In this document: positions 34,729 to 43,902 of the stretch, piece by piece | Layout of the letters: each line of letters opens with the position of its first letter | Numbering within the stretch: the first letter of the stretch is position 1 | DNA from: Veillonellaceae bacterium SB90 | GTDB taxonomy: Bacteria > Bacillota > Negativicutes > Selenomonadales > Selenomonadaceae | Direction: 5' to 3' | Assembly (NCBI GenBank): GCA_902364065.1 | Contig: CABJCJ010000010.1 | Location: 712-64,711, forward strand | Length of the DNA stretch: 64,000 nt | Made by a program: the position numbers and the translations under genes | Notes under the pieces: model-generated | Told to the model about the DNA's origin: nothing | The model's database searches: none | Seen by the model: the letters and a program-made list of their open reading frames with translations, nothing else

Positions 34729-36237
34729 GTGTTGAACGAAGAGCGGGCGGATATGGGCTTTGCGGCCTTGAAGGAATTGCGGGCCAAAAGCCCTGCCTGG
34801 CGGCTGCTGGCGGCAGAACACGGGCCGCTGGCCGCGGCCTTCTTTTATGAGGTCTTTCTGCAAAAGAGAACGCGGGCTTTGCCCGAGGAGAAGCTGCTCG
34901 ATGCGCTGACCAGCTTCCTTTATGAGACGGGAGCCGCGGGAAATACGGCGGAACTTGCGCGGCAGGCCGGCAGCCTGCTTCTGAGCTGGTCGGACGAGCA
35001 GCACCGCTGGCTGCGGCGCTTCTATGGCCCCGATAACGAAGTGCTCTACGATCTGACATCTGATGCCCAGAAAGCCGTGGAATGGCTCGCAGGACTTCAT
35101 CATCGCCCGTTCATCGGCACGGAATCGCGCCTGCGCACGGTCTTCTCGCTGCTGCATGAGGTGGAGCGCGAGACGGACCGGGATCCGCAGCACCGCATGG
35201 ACTGGCTGCGCCGGCAGAAGGATGCCATCGAGCGGGAGATGGCGGCGATTGAGGCGAGCGGCAGAGTGGAGCCTGCGCTCAGCGCTGTCCAGGTCAAGGA
35301 GCGCTTCCTGCAGGCCGTGCAGACATCTGAGGGCCTGCTCGCCGATTTTCGCGAGGTCGAGGAGAATTTCCGCCTGCTCGAGCACCGGCTCATGACGGAC
35401 GTCATGACCTGGAAACAGGGCAAGGGCGATCTGCTCGAGGAGATCTTTGTGCAGCGCGATGTCATCCGTCAGTCAGAGCAGGGGCAGAGTTTTGAGGCGT
35501 TCTGGCGCTTCCTCATGACGGGATTCAAGCAGGAGGATTTCCGCGCAACTCTTGCCCATCTCGAGGAGGTGCCGGAGCTCCGCCCGATGCTCAAGGAACA
35601 TCCGCTCGGCGAGATGATGCAGGACTGGCTGCGCGCGGCGGCTGCCGTGGAGCAGACGGTGGGGGCGCTTGACAAGCAGATTCGCCGCTTCGTCGATGAA
35701 CACACTCTGCAGGAGGAGCGGTATATCTATGAGCTCATCGGCCGCATCGAGCAGCGGGCGGCAAAGCTTCCGGAGGTGCCGAACGGCCCGTTCACGGCCA
35801 TCGACGGCATGGCGCCTTCCATCTCCCTGCCGATGGACCGGCGCATGTTCGTCCTGCCGAAGCGCACGCGGCTGCGCGATCAGGATCTCATCGAGGGGGT
35901 GGCCGATGGCCCCGTGACGGCACTGCTGCGGGAACGCCCGATTGACCGCCGGCGCCTGCAGGCGCAGATTGACGGCATGCTGGAGCAGCAGGAAACGGTG
36001 ACGCTCGGCGAGGTGATCCGCTCCCATCCGCTCGAGCAGGGACTGGGCGAACTGCTCGCCTATCTCGTCATCGCGAGCCGCCGCGAAGGCAGCGAGGTGC
36101 GGGAGGACGAGTGGCAGGACATCCTCTACTGCAGGGACGGCCAGGAGGTGGCTGCGCGCTGCGAGACGATTGTCTTTCACCGGAAACGACCGGATGGCCG
36201 CCATCATCATGCCGCAAGGAAAGGAGAACACGCTTAA
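34729..36237 (+). CDS. jetA: Wadjet/MksF-like kleisin subunit JetA (DUF3375)
   Basis: 502 residues. Recognised by overall pattern and operon position as DUF3375, the MukF-like kleisin of type I Wadjet. The N-terminus (ELRAKSPAWRLLAAEHGPLAAAFFYEVF) looks like the family winged-helix start, a helical middle (residues ~120-300) is rich in Glu/Arg, and the C-terminal part would contact the SMC head. GTG 34729 with GGGAGGG 4 bp ahead; TTG 34732 is a near alternative. First gene of a tightly overlapping three-gene operon. Confidence 0.82.
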   Translation: MLNEERADMGFAALKELRAKSPAWRLLAAEHGPLAAAFFYEVFLQKRTRALPEEKLLDALTSFLYETGAAGNTAELARQAGSLLLSWSDEQHRWLRRFYGPDNEVLYDLTSDAQKAVEWLAGLHHRPFIGTESRLRTVFSLLHEVERETDRDPQHRMDWLRRQKDAIEREMAAIEASGRVEPALSAVQVKERFLQAVQTSEGLLADFREVEENFRLLEHRLMTDVMTWKQGKGDLLEEIFVQRDVIRQSEQGQSFEAFWRFLMTGFKQEDFRATLAHLEEVPELRPMLKEHPLGEMMQDWLRAAAAVEQTVGALDKQIRRFVDEHTLQEERYIYELIGRIEQRAAKLPEVPNGPFTAIDGMAPSISLPMDRRMFVLPKRTRLRDQDLIEGVADGPVTALLRERPIDRRRLQAQIDGMLEQQETVTLGEVIRSHPLEQGLGELLAYLVIASRREGSEVREDEWQDILYCRDGQEVAARCETIVFHRKRPDGRHHHAARKGEHA

Positions 36238-36923
36238 TGGGAATCGAAAATCGGGATGACAGGACGGTCTGGGAAGATACGGAACCGGAAGCTGGCGTGA
36301 CTTCGTCGGGAGAAGCCGCGTTTTCTTCCGACAAAGAACAGGCAGACGATGCCGCTCCGTTCGCGCGCGCGGCCATTGCGCTCCTGCGCGGCGTCGTCTT
36401 TCGCGACAAGGATGAGGCGCTCTGGCAGACGGTCTGGAAAGAACGCGTGCGGCTCATGGATTACTTCCGCGTCATCGGCCTGCAGCTCTACGTCGATGAA
36501 GCCGATGAATACGCCTATCTGCGCCAGGACGAATCCTCGGGGCTGCCGCGCATCATGCCGCGTCATCCGCTGGGCTTCAGCCTCAGCATGATGCTCGTGA
36601 CGCTGCGGAAGAAACTCGGAGAATTCGATGCAGCCCGCGGCGATGCGCGCCTCATCGTGACGCGCGACGATCTGGAACTCTCGCTGCGCCCATATTTCCC
36701 GCCCGTGACGAATGAGACACAGTTCCTCATGCGCGTCGACCGCGACATCCAGCAGGCCGTGCAGATGGGCTTTCTCGAGCCGGTTGGGGCGGAGGCGGCC
36801 TATGCCGTGCGCCCGCTCCTGCGCAGCTTCGTGACGGCGGAATGGCTGCGTGATTTTGAGGCGCGCCTCAAGGAATACGAGGCATACGGTCAGCAGGACG
36901 GTGGAGAGGAGGCCGGAAAATGA
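36237..36923 (+). CDS. jetB: Wadjet/MksE-like subunit JetB (DUF4194)
   Basis: 228 residues. Acidic, probably disordered first ~40 residues, then a DUF4194/MukE-like winged-helix body with RVRLMDYFRVIGLQLYVDEADEYAYL-type sequence and an RHPLGFSLSMMLVTLRKKL segment. In condensins of this group it bridges the kleisin and DNA. Starts by TAATG overlap with jetA and overlaps jetC by ATGA, so the three products are probably made in fixed ratio. Confidence 0.85.
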   Translation: MGIENRDDRTVWEDTEPEAGVTSSGEAAFSSDKEQADDAAPFARAAIALLRGVVFRDKDEALWQTVWKERVRLMDYFRVIGLQLYVDEADEYAYLRQDESSGLPRIMPRHPLGFSLSMMLVTLRKKLGEFDAARGDARLIVTRDDLELSLRPYFPPVTNETQFLMRVDRDIQQAVQMGFLEPVGAEAAYAVRPLLRSFVTAEWLRDFEARLKEYEAYGQQDGGEEAGK

Positions 36924-39900
36924 ATTTATTTGATACGACGGGCGAGCTTCCGAAGCTCGGCTACCGCCTGCAGCGGCTCGAGGTCTATAACTGGGGAACG
37001 TTCGACCAGCGCGTCTGGTCGTTTGAACTCGGCGGCGAGGCCGCACTGCTCACGGGCGATGTCGGCTCCGGCAAGTCGACGCTCGTCGATGCCATACTGA
37101 CGCTGCTCGTGCCGCCGCGCAAAGTCACGTACAACAAGGCGGCCGACGCCGATGCGCGCGAACGCGACCTCGCGAGCTACGTGCTCGGCTATTATGCGCA
37201 GCGCCGGACCGAGGACGGCGGCGGACGCCCGCTGGCCCTGCGCGACCGCAGCCAGTACAGCGTCATCCTCGGGATTTTTGCCGATGAGAATTTCGGCAAG
37301 ACGATGACACTCGCGCAGGTCTTCTGGTTCCGCGATGAGAGCATCCGCTATCCGAGCCGTTTCTACGTGGCAGCCAATAAGGAGCTCCATATCTGCGATG
37401 CGTTCAGCAAGATTGGCCCGGATATGCGCCGCTTCAAGAAGGAGCTTTCCTCGCAGGAAGGCCTCGAGGTCTTCGATGACTATCCGGCCTATGCGCGCGT
37501 CTTTCGGCGCGCGTTCGGCCTCCATCAGGAACAGGCCATGGAGCTCTTCCAGCAGACCGTCTCGATGAAGAAGGTCGATTCGCTGACGGACTTCGTGCGC
37601 CAGAGCATGCTCGATGTGCCGGATACGGATGCTTATGTCGAGAACCTGCTGCACCATTACCACGACCTGGAGGCGGCGCATCAGTCTGTCCTGCAGGCGC
37701 GGAGCCAGCAGGAGCTCTTGAAGCCCCTTGTTGAGGACGGCATGGTCTACCGCCGCCTCCAGCGCCGCCGTCAGGAACTCATCGACATGCGCGAGGTGCT
37801 GCCGGCCTGGCTCGCGGGCATGGCCTGCGAGGCTCTCTCGAAGAAGGCGGAAAGCCTGCAGCAGGAACAGGCCGCGCGCCAGCGGGAATTTGAGGACGAG
37901 CAGCGGCGTCAGGAGGCGCTTGAACAGGAATTCCTGACGGCAAGCCAGGCCCTTGTCCAGCATGGCGGGCAGCGCCTCAGCGAACTCGTCGGCAGGATCA
38001 GGCTGGCGGAAGCAGCCCTCGCCGCGCGCGAGGAGGCTGCCGCCAAGTATGGCGAGGCCCTTTCGTCTGCTGGCGTGACCGGCTGCCGTCTCCCGCAGAG
38101 CCTGGAGGAATTCGCGGAAAACCGGGAGAAAATCACTGCCTTGCGTCAGGCTGCCGAGCAGCGCCTCGACGAGATCGGCGACGAGCGCGCCGCGGCCCGC
38201 AGCAACGAGGCGGAGATGAAGAAGCGTGCGGAAACGCTCGCGACGGAGCTGACCTCTCTGCGCGGCCGTCAGTCGAACATCCCGCACGAGTACGTCAGGC
38301 TGCGCGAGCAGCTGGCGGAAAGCCTGAACCTCGCGCCGAGTGAGATGCCGTTTGTCGGCGAGCTCCTGGAGGTCCGCGAGGATGAACAGGAATGGGAAGG
38401 GGCGCTCGAGCGCCTGCTGCACAGCTTCGGCCTCTCGCTCATCGTGCCGCAGACGCATTACGGCGAAGTGGCCAACTGGCTCGAGCGCCATCCGCTGCAC
38501 CTGAAGCTCGTCTACTACTGCGTCGATGAGCTCGTGCAGGAAAACTTGCCGGAGGTTCCTCAAGATGCAGCCTGCAGCAAGCTGAACCTTCGCGAAGATT
38601 CCCCGTATGCGAATTGGCTGCAGGCGGAGCTTGCGCGCCGCTTTGCCCATACATGTGTCGAGGAAATGAAGGAGTTCCGCCATGCGCGCTTCGCGTTGAC
38701 AAAAGCAGGCCAGATCAAGACGGGCGGCCGCCGTCACGAGAAGGACGACCGCCGCGATATCGGCGACCGCAGCCGCTACATCCTGGGCTTCTCGAATCAG
38801 CGCAAGGTCCAGGCACTCGAAGCGGAGCAGCTCGACCTGCAGGAGGAGGAACGCTACTTCCATCAGGCGGCTCAGAAACTCAAGCGGGAAGAAAGGGACA
38901 TCCAAGGAAAACTGCGCCAGTTTGACCGGCTCACGGCCGTGACGGCCTTTGGCGCAATTGATACGGAACCGCTGCGAAAATCCCTCGCCGCCCTGCGCGA
39001 GGAACGCCGGCAGCTCGAACAGGGCAATGAGGATTACCGCCTGCAGCAGCAGCGCGTGCAGGACTTGCAGGAACGCCGCGCGGCTCAGCAGAAGAAGATG
39101 TATCTTCTGCGCGATGCCCTGACGCGCGGTGCGCAGAGCCTGCAGGACCTTTCCGGGCGCATGCAGGCGGCAAAGGCCAGTCGAGATGCCGTCCCCAGCG
39201 CGAAGTGGCAGGCAATCTCACCGCTCCTTGAGCGCGACCGGCCGGACAAAAGCGGCGGTGCACAGTCTGGCAGGGATCTGCGTACGGCGTATGAAGCCTG
39301 GCTGAAGAAGCATCTGGAACGCGCGGATGAGGAGCTTGCCGCGCGCAGCAGACGCATGGTCAGCCAGATGGCGCTGTTCCGGGAACGCTATCCGCAGGCA
39401 GGGCGTGACCTTGCCGTCACGCCGGAAGCCCTGCGCGATTACGAAGCCATCCTCGAGCGATTGCAGGCAGATGATCTGCCGCGCTTCGAGAGCCGTTTCC
39501 GCGCCCTGCTGCGGGAAAACACCATCAAGCAGATGACGCTCTTCCGGGCGCATCTTGAGGCAGCGGCCCGCGATATCGAGGAGCGCATTGCGCGCATCAA
39601 CACCTCGCTTTACGACATCGACTACAATCCCGGACGCTACATCCAGATGGAATGCGTGCAGGCGGCTGACGAGCGCGTGCGTTCCTTCCGCATGGACCTG
39701 GCGGCCTGCACGGACGCAGAGTCAGAGCAGCCGGACGAGGCTGCTGCCTATGGCGAGCAGCAGTTCCAGAAGGTGTCGGCCATGGTACAGCGCCTCGAGG
39801 GGTGTCCCGGCCACACGGGCGAAGATCTTGCCTGGCGCCGTCACGTCACCGACGTGCGCAACTGGTTTGCCTTTGCAGCGGCCGAGCACTGGCGTGAGGA

Positions 39901-40303
39901 TGACAGTGAATACGAGCATTACACGGATTCGGGCGGCAAGTCCGGCGGGCAGAAGGAAAAGCTCGCCTACACGATCCTCGCGGCCAGCATCGTCTACAAC
40001 TTCGGCATCGAGGGCAAGCATGCGGGCGAGCAGTCCTTCCGTTTCGTCGCCATCGATGAGGCCTTCCTCAAGAGTTCGGATGAGGCGGCGGCCTTTGGAC
40101 TCGAGCTCTTCCGCAAGCTGGACCTCCAGCTGCTCGTTGTGACGCCTCTCCTGAAGCTTGCGACCATCGAGCCGTATGTGCGCCATGTGGGTTTCGTCTA
40201 TTTCCATGACGATGAGCATCGTTCGTATCTGCAGAATCTCTCCATCGAGGAGCTGCGTGCGCAGCAGGATGATCCACAGCCAGCGAACAATAACGACGAA
40301 TGA
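36920..40303 (+). CDS. jetC: Wadjet/MksB-like SMC ATPase JetC
   Basis: 1127 residues, normal JetC length. Walker A GDVGSGKST at residues 46-54; long Gln/Glu/Arg-rich coiled coil on both sides of a hinge-like region (~430-560); ABC signature GGKSGGQKEKLAY (~1004) and Walker B FVAIDEAFLKSSDE (~1043). It should be a loop-extruding, DNA-bound motor. In type I Wadjet the next gene is jetD, the DNA-cutting subunit. Here a terminator follows at once and the next gene is a convergent glucosidase. Confidence 0.9.
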   Translation: MNLFDTTGELPKLGYRLQRLEVYNWGTFDQRVWSFELGGEAALLTGDVGSGKSTLVDAILTLLVPPRKVTYNKAADADARERDLASYVLGYYAQRRTEDGGGRPLALRDRSQYSVILGIFADENFGKTMTLAQVFWFRDESIRYPSRFYVAANKELHICDAFSKIGPDMRRFKKELSSQEGLEVFDDYPAYARVFRRAFGLHQEQAMELFQQTVSMKKVDSLTDFVRQSMLDVPDTDAYVENLLHHYHDLEAAHQSVLQARSQQELLKPLVEDGMVYRRLQRRRQELIDMREVLPAWLAGMACEALSKKAESLQQEQAARQREFEDEQRRQEALEQEFLTASQALVQHGGQRLSELVGRIRLAEAALAAREEAAAKYGEALSSAGVTGCRLPQSLEEFAENREKITALRQAAEQRLDEIGDERAAARSNEAEMKKRAETLATELTSLRGRQSNIPHEYVRLREQLAESLNLAPSEMPFVGELLEVREDEQEWEGALERLLHSFGLSLIVPQTHYGEVANWLERHPLHLKLVYYCVDELVQENLPEVPQDAACSKLNLREDSPYANWLQAELARRFAHTCVEEMKEFRHARFALTKAGQIKTGGRRHEKDDRRDIGDRSRYILGFSNQRKVQALEAEQLDLQEEERYFHQAAQKLKREERDIQGKLRQFDRLTAVTAFGAIDTEPLRKSLAALREERRQLEQGNEDYRLQQQRVQDLQERRAAQQKKMYLLRDALTRGAQSLQDLSGRMQAAKASRDAVPSAKWQAISPLLERDRPDKSGGAQSGRDLRTAYEAWLKKHLERADEELAARSRRMVSQMALFRERYPQAGRDLAVTPEALRDYEAILERLQADDLPRFESRFRALLRENTIKQMTLFRAHLEAAARDIEERIARINTSLYDIDYNPGRYIQMECVQAADERVRSFRMDLAACTDAESEQPDEAAAYGEQQFQKVSAMVQRLEGCPGHTGEDLAWRRHVTDVRNWFAFAAAEHWREDDSEYEHYTDSGGKSGGQKEKLAYTILAASIVYNFGIEGKHAGEQSFRFVAIDEAFLKSSDEAAAFGLELFRKLDLQLLVVTPLLKLATIEPYVRHVGFVYFHDDEHRSYLQNLSIEELRAQQDDPQPANNNDE

Positions 40304-40350
40304 TAAAAAATCCCGCTCCTGGGAACATGTCCTGGGAAGCGGGATTTTTA
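40304..40350. terminator. Terminator between jetC and the alpha-glucosidase gene
   Basis: AAAAATCCCGCT and AGCGGGATTTTT arms; usable in both directions by the convergent genes. Confidence 0.9.
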
Positions 40351-40373
40351 CATCCTTTGCAGGATGAGGCGCA

Positions 40374-42056
40374 TTATTTATCGGTGAGCACGACACGCGC
40401 TTCGTAAGGCTGCAGAATGCCAGCTTTATGGCTCGGGTAATTCGAGATGAGTTCCTCGCCCGGATTTTCGTCAAAGAGGCTGCAGGGAACCTCGTGCTCC
40501 GTCCAGTTGCAGGCGACTGTCAGGCGCTTGCCGTCGAGCTCGCGCGCGAAGGCGTAAATCGTCTCACTGTCCTCGAGCAGCGGCTCGAAGGTGCCATAGA
40601 CGATGATGGGATGTGCATGGCGCAGCCGGATGAGCTTCTGGTAGTAGTAGAAGGTGGAATCCGGGTCCTTGAGCGCGGCTTCGGCGTTGATTTCCGTGTA
40701 GTTGGGGTTGACGGCGAGCCAGGGCTTGCCCGTCGTGAAGCCGGCGTTGGCACTTGCATCCCACTGCATCGGCGTGCGCGCGTTGTCGCGGGCCATGGTG
40801 TCGAAGCACTGGAGCATCGTCTCGGCCGATACCTTCTTCTGTTCGTCGACATACTGGTGCCAGGCGTTGATTTCCTCGAGATCCTGGCAGTCTGCGAGCG
40901 AGTGGAATTTCGTGTTCGTCATGCCGAGTTCCTCGCCCTGATAGATGTACGGCGTGCCCTTCTGCATGTGCAGGCAGGTCGCGAGCATCTTGGCGGAGAG
41001 CACGCGCCACTCGGGGCTGTCGTTGCCGAACGTCGAGACGCAGCGCGGCTGATCGTGATTGTCGAGATAGAGTGAGTTCCAGGCTTTGCCATCAAGCTCC
41101 CGCTGCCATTTGTTGAGGATGGCGCGGACCTTCGGCATCTGCGGCTTGCCCGTCGTCCACTTGTCGATAATGCTGCCCTTGCCGTTCTCCGGGCCGACAT
41201 GCTCGAACTGGAAGACCATGCCGAGCTCTTTACCATCGCTGCGCGCGTACTTCTTGGCTTCATCAATCGTGACGCCGGCAGCTTCGCCGACGGTCAGCAG
41301 ATCGTAATGGGAAAGTACGCGGCGATTCATTTCCTGCAGGTATTCATGGACGCGCGGCCCATTGCAGACGTGCGGCGAAAGGTCGCCGTAGCCGTCCGCC
41401 TTGACGGGGCCGTCCGGGAAGGACTGGTCCTTCGAGATCATCGAGATGACATCCATGCGGAAGCCGTCGATGCCCTTCTCGCACCACCAGGTCATCATGT
41501 CGAAGACGGCATCGCGGACCTTGGGGTTCTCCCAGTTGAGGTCGGGCTGTTTCTTCGAGAAGCAGTGCAGGTAATACTGATCCGTGGCCTCATCGTACTG
41601 CCAGGCCGGGCCGCTGAAGTATGACTCCCAGTTGTTCGGTGCGCCGCCGTTCCTGCCATCTTTCCAGATGTAGAAATCCCGGTACGGATTCTCGCGGGAC
41701 TTGCGGCTCTCGACGAACCAGGCATGTTCATCGGACGTATGGTTGACGACGAGATCCATGACGATCTTGATGCCGGCCTCGTGTGCCGTCTTGAGCAAGG
41801 TGTCGAAATCCGCCATCGTGCCGAAATCGTCCATGATGGCCCGGTAATCGGAGATGTCATAGCCGTTGTCGTCATTCGGGGACCGATAAATCGGGGAGAG
41901 CCAGATGACGTCGACCCCGAGTTTCCGGAGATAGGGGATGCGTTGCGTGATGCCCGGCAAATCGCCGATGCCATCGCCGTTGGAATCCTGGAAACTGCGC
42001 GGATAGATCTGATAGATGACGGCCTCTTTCCACCAGGCCTTCTGTTCATTTGCCAT
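40374..42056 (-). CDS. Alpha-glucosidase, GH13_31-like (oligo-1,6-glucosidase type)
   Basis: 560 residues. GH13 barrel motifs: VVNHTSDEH (region I), GFRMDVISM with the nucleophile Asp (II), TVGEAAG with the acid/base Glu (III) and DNHDQPR (IV). QPDLNWEN is the region V signature of the MalL/oligo-1,6-glucosidase branch. No signal peptide, so it acts on imported short alpha-glucosides. AGGAGG lies 7 bp before ATG 42056. Alone, without PTS or ABC sugar genes nearby, so the exact substrate (isomaltose, maltose or sucrose) is uncertain. Confidence 0.9.
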   Translation of the reverse strand: MANEQKAWWKEAVIYQIYPRSFQDSNGDGIGDLPGITQRIPYLRKLGVDVIWLSPIYRSPNDDNGYDISDYRAIMDDFGTMADFDTLLKTAHEAGIKIVMDLVVNHTSDEHAWFVESRKSRENPYRDFYIWKDGRNGGAPNNWESYFSGPAWQYDEATDQYYLHCFSKKQPDLNWENPKVRDAVFDMMTWWCEKGIDGFRMDVISMISKDQSFPDGPVKADGYGDLSPHVCNGPRVHEYLQEMNRRVLSHYDLLTVGEAAGVTIDEAKKYARSDGKELGMVFQFEHVGPENGKGSIIDKWTTGKPQMPKVRAILNKWQRELDGKAWNSLYLDNHDQPRCVSTFGNDSPEWRVLSAKMLATCLHMQKGTPYIYQGEELGMTNTKFHSLADCQDLEEINAWHQYVDEQKKVSAETMLQCFDTMARDNARTPMQWDASANAGFTTGKPWLAVNPNYTEINAEAALKDPDSTFYYYQKLIRLRHAHPIIVYGTFEPLLEDSETIYAFARELDGKRLTVACNWTEHEVPCSLFDENPGEELISNYPSHKAGILQPYEARVVLTDK

Positions 42057-42269
42057 AAAAAAACCTCCTGCCAAATCTTGATGTTTCTTATTTCGTTCCT
42101 TCCAGCGGTGATTCCTACCCGAAACCGGTACAAAAAATGGACATAAGTCCGAAATTTTTGGTCAAATGTCCTTTTATCTTTATATTTTAAGACTTATAAT
42201 AATATTGTTTATTGAAAACGAGAGAGATTCTTGGAGCATCGCTCCGAGAGGGAAAATGGAGGAATGACG

Positions 42270-43166
42270 ATGACGTTCATGAGCAAGAAGAAGAGCCTGC
42301 TGGTTGCTGCCGCTTTGGGGATTTCGCTGATCACGGGTGCACCGCAGACGACGTTTGCCGCAGAAGCACAGGCTTACACGCAGCAGGACCTCAACGCCGA
42401 ACTGACGATGGCCGCTGCCTGGATGCAGAACTCGGCCGAATACCGCGAGCTCTGCTATCAGGCATACAATGCCGCCCTTGATCAGGTCGTGCGCGCCGTG
42501 GCTCATCACAAGGCTGGCGACAAGCCACTGGCCATCGTGCTCGATGCCGACGAGACGGTTCTTGACAACAGCGCCTTTGAGGCCGGCCTCATCGGCACGG
42601 ACAACGCCTACAGCAACAAGAACTGGGATGCCTGGTGCGCTGCCGCCAAAGCCACGGCCATGCCGGGTGCCGCAGAGTTCCTGCAGTCGGTTGACAAGCT
42701 CGGCGTCGACATCTTCTATGTCACGAACCGTAGCATGAAGACGCAGTACGATGGCTCGGCCAAGAACATGAAGGCCGTCGGCTTTCCGCAGATCGACCGC
42801 GAGCACATGCTCTTCAAGACGGATACGAGCAACAAGCAGCCGCGCTACGATGCGGTCAGCCAGAAATACGACGTCGTCGTCTACCTCGGTGACAATGCAG
42901 GCGACCTGCCAATCGGCACGTACCACAAGGGACAGAAGGAGCGCAATGCTCTCGTTGACCAGCACAAGGCAGAGTTTGGGCATCGCTTCATCGCCCTGCC
43001 GAACCCGACGTACGGCGATTGGGAGCCGGCACTCAAGCAGGATGGCAAATTCGGAGATTACTGGAAGCTGACGCCGGAGGAGAAGAGCAAGGTCCGCAAC
43101 GAGGCCATGCGCAAGTGGCAGCCAGAAGGGACGAAAACGTCTGATGCCGCTCAGGTTGCCAAATAA
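42270..43166 (+). CDS. Secreted acid phosphatase, class B/C HAD family
   Basis: 298 residues. Signal peptide of ~28 residues, probably cleaved after TFA; there is no lipobox, unlike the e(P4) lipoprotein relatives. HAD motif I VLDADETVLDN supplies the catalytic aspartates, VTNR is motif II, and LGDNAGDL the metal-binding motif IV. Likely a periplasmic nucleotide or general phosphomonoesterase. ATG 42270 has GGAGG 7 bp upstream. A TATAAT lies at ~42195. Confidence 0.85.
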   Translation: MTFMSKKKSLLVAAALGISLITGAPQTTFAAEAQAYTQQDLNAELTMAAAWMQNSAEYRELCYQAYNAALDQVVRAVAHHKAGDKPLAIVLDADETVLDNSAFEAGLIGTDNAYSNKNWDAWCAAAKATAMPGAAEFLQSVDKLGVDIFYVTNRSMKTQYDGSAKNMKAVGFPQIDREHMLFKTDTSNKQPRYDAVSQKYDVVVYLGDNAGDLPIGTYHKGQKERNALVDQHKAEFGHRFIALPNPTYGDWEPALKQDGKFGDYWKLTPEEKSKVRNEAMRKWQPEGTKTSDAAQVAK

Positions 43167-43197
43167 CGGGCGGACAAACGTATAAGGCAATATGGAT

Positions 43198-43253
43198 GAA
43201 CAGGGGACGCTCCGGCACGCATATATGTGCCGGGAACGTCCCCTGTTCTTTTC
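43198..43253 (+). terminator. Acid phosphatase terminator
   Basis: Long stem: GAACAGGGGACG / CGTCCCCTGTTC with an inner CCGGCAC / GTGCCGG, then TTTTC. Confidence 0.85.
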
Positions 43254-43259
43254 TGTGCG

Positions 43260-43293
43260 TAAAAAAATTCCCGGCACATCGTGTCGGGAATCC
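43260..43293 (-). terminator. tRNA-Arg terminator
   Basis: On the minus strand ATTCCCGACAC pairs with GTGCCGGGAAT and is followed by a run of seven Ts, about 48 nt after the tRNA 3' end. Confidence 0.85.
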
Positions 43294-43340
43294 TGCTGCA
43301 GGTCACGCAGCCTTTGCTGAAACCTGTTATTGCCATATAG

Positions 43341-43415
43341 TGGTGCGCTCGGGCAGAGTCGAACTGCCGCTTTCGGCTCCGGAGGCCAACGTCCTATCCA
43401 CTGGACTACGAGCGC
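43341..43415 (-). tRNA. tRNA-Arg, anticodon CCG
   Basis: 75 nt with encoded CCA. Acceptor GCGCTCG/CGAGCGC, D stem GTCC/GGAC, anticodon stem TTGGC/GCCGA around loop CTCCGGA (anticodon CCG), T stem GGCAG/CTGCC with TTCGACT loop. It reads CGG arginine codons. The flanks of this ~330-bp gap hold only the two terminators above and the tRNA promoter region. Confidence 0.95.
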
Positions 43416-43497
43416 ATATGTCCGGAACAGGAAATAGTATACCATGAACGGTATGCTTTGTCAACGATGCGGCCGCCGGCAGCCTCTTGAGAGACAG

Positions 43498-43719
43498 TCA
43501 GGGATCGGTGCGGAATCCGTTGCCCTCGATGAAATTGCAGACGCGGTCGGTGAGTGACGCGAGCACGAGATAACAGACGACACAGACGGCGAAGAAGAGG
43601 ACCGGTACCGCGATGCATATGAGTGTGAGCTCCAGGATGTGATAATCCACGCGGACGCGGATGTATTCCGAAAGAAATGCGGCGGCGACGATGAGCGCAT
43701 AGCCCCTGGACCAATCCAT
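43498..43719 (-). CDS. Small membrane protein of unknown function
   Basis: 73 residues with two hydrophobic segments: ~6-18, weak, and ~29-56, strong, rich in Ile, Val, Leu and Cys. A good RBS (CAGGAGG) lies 6 bp before the ATG at 43719, supporting that it is expressed. No family is recognised. Confidence 0.55.
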   Translation of the reverse strand: MDWSRGYALIVAAAFLSEYIRVRVDYHILELTLICIAVPVLFFAVCVVCYLVLASLTDRVCNFIEGNGFRTDP

Positions 43720-43841
43720 GACAAACCTCCTGTAACAAAGCGATCAACTTACGAGATTGTTCCATTATATCACAGTGCGGTCGTTTGACAAGTGGACTGA
43801 CAGGAAAATCCGGAAATGCGAAGAAGAAAACGGCAGGCATA

Positions 43842-43888
43842 CAAAAACAGACCCCGTCATACGCGTAAACGCAGGTCGGGGCCTGTTG
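43842..43888 (-). terminator. Terminator of the Lrp-aminotransferase operon
   Basis: On the minus strand AACAGGCCCCGAC and GACGGGGTCTGTT-type arms (near-perfect) are followed by Ts. Confidence 0.75.
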
Positions 43889-43902
43889 ACATGCTGCTGT
43901 TT

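Noticed and set aside
42120-42180. Inverted repeat GGACAT...ATGTCC between the glucosidase and acid phosphatase genes as a regulator site
   Set aside because: Only six matching bases per arm, and AT-rich surroundings make chance pairing likely.
40304-42230. A hidden jetD gene after jetC
   Set aside because: The region is fully explained by a terminator and the minus-strand glucosidase. Plus-strand frames there (40428-41075, 41199-41624) are shadows of that gene, with no Toprim or DUF2220 motifs.
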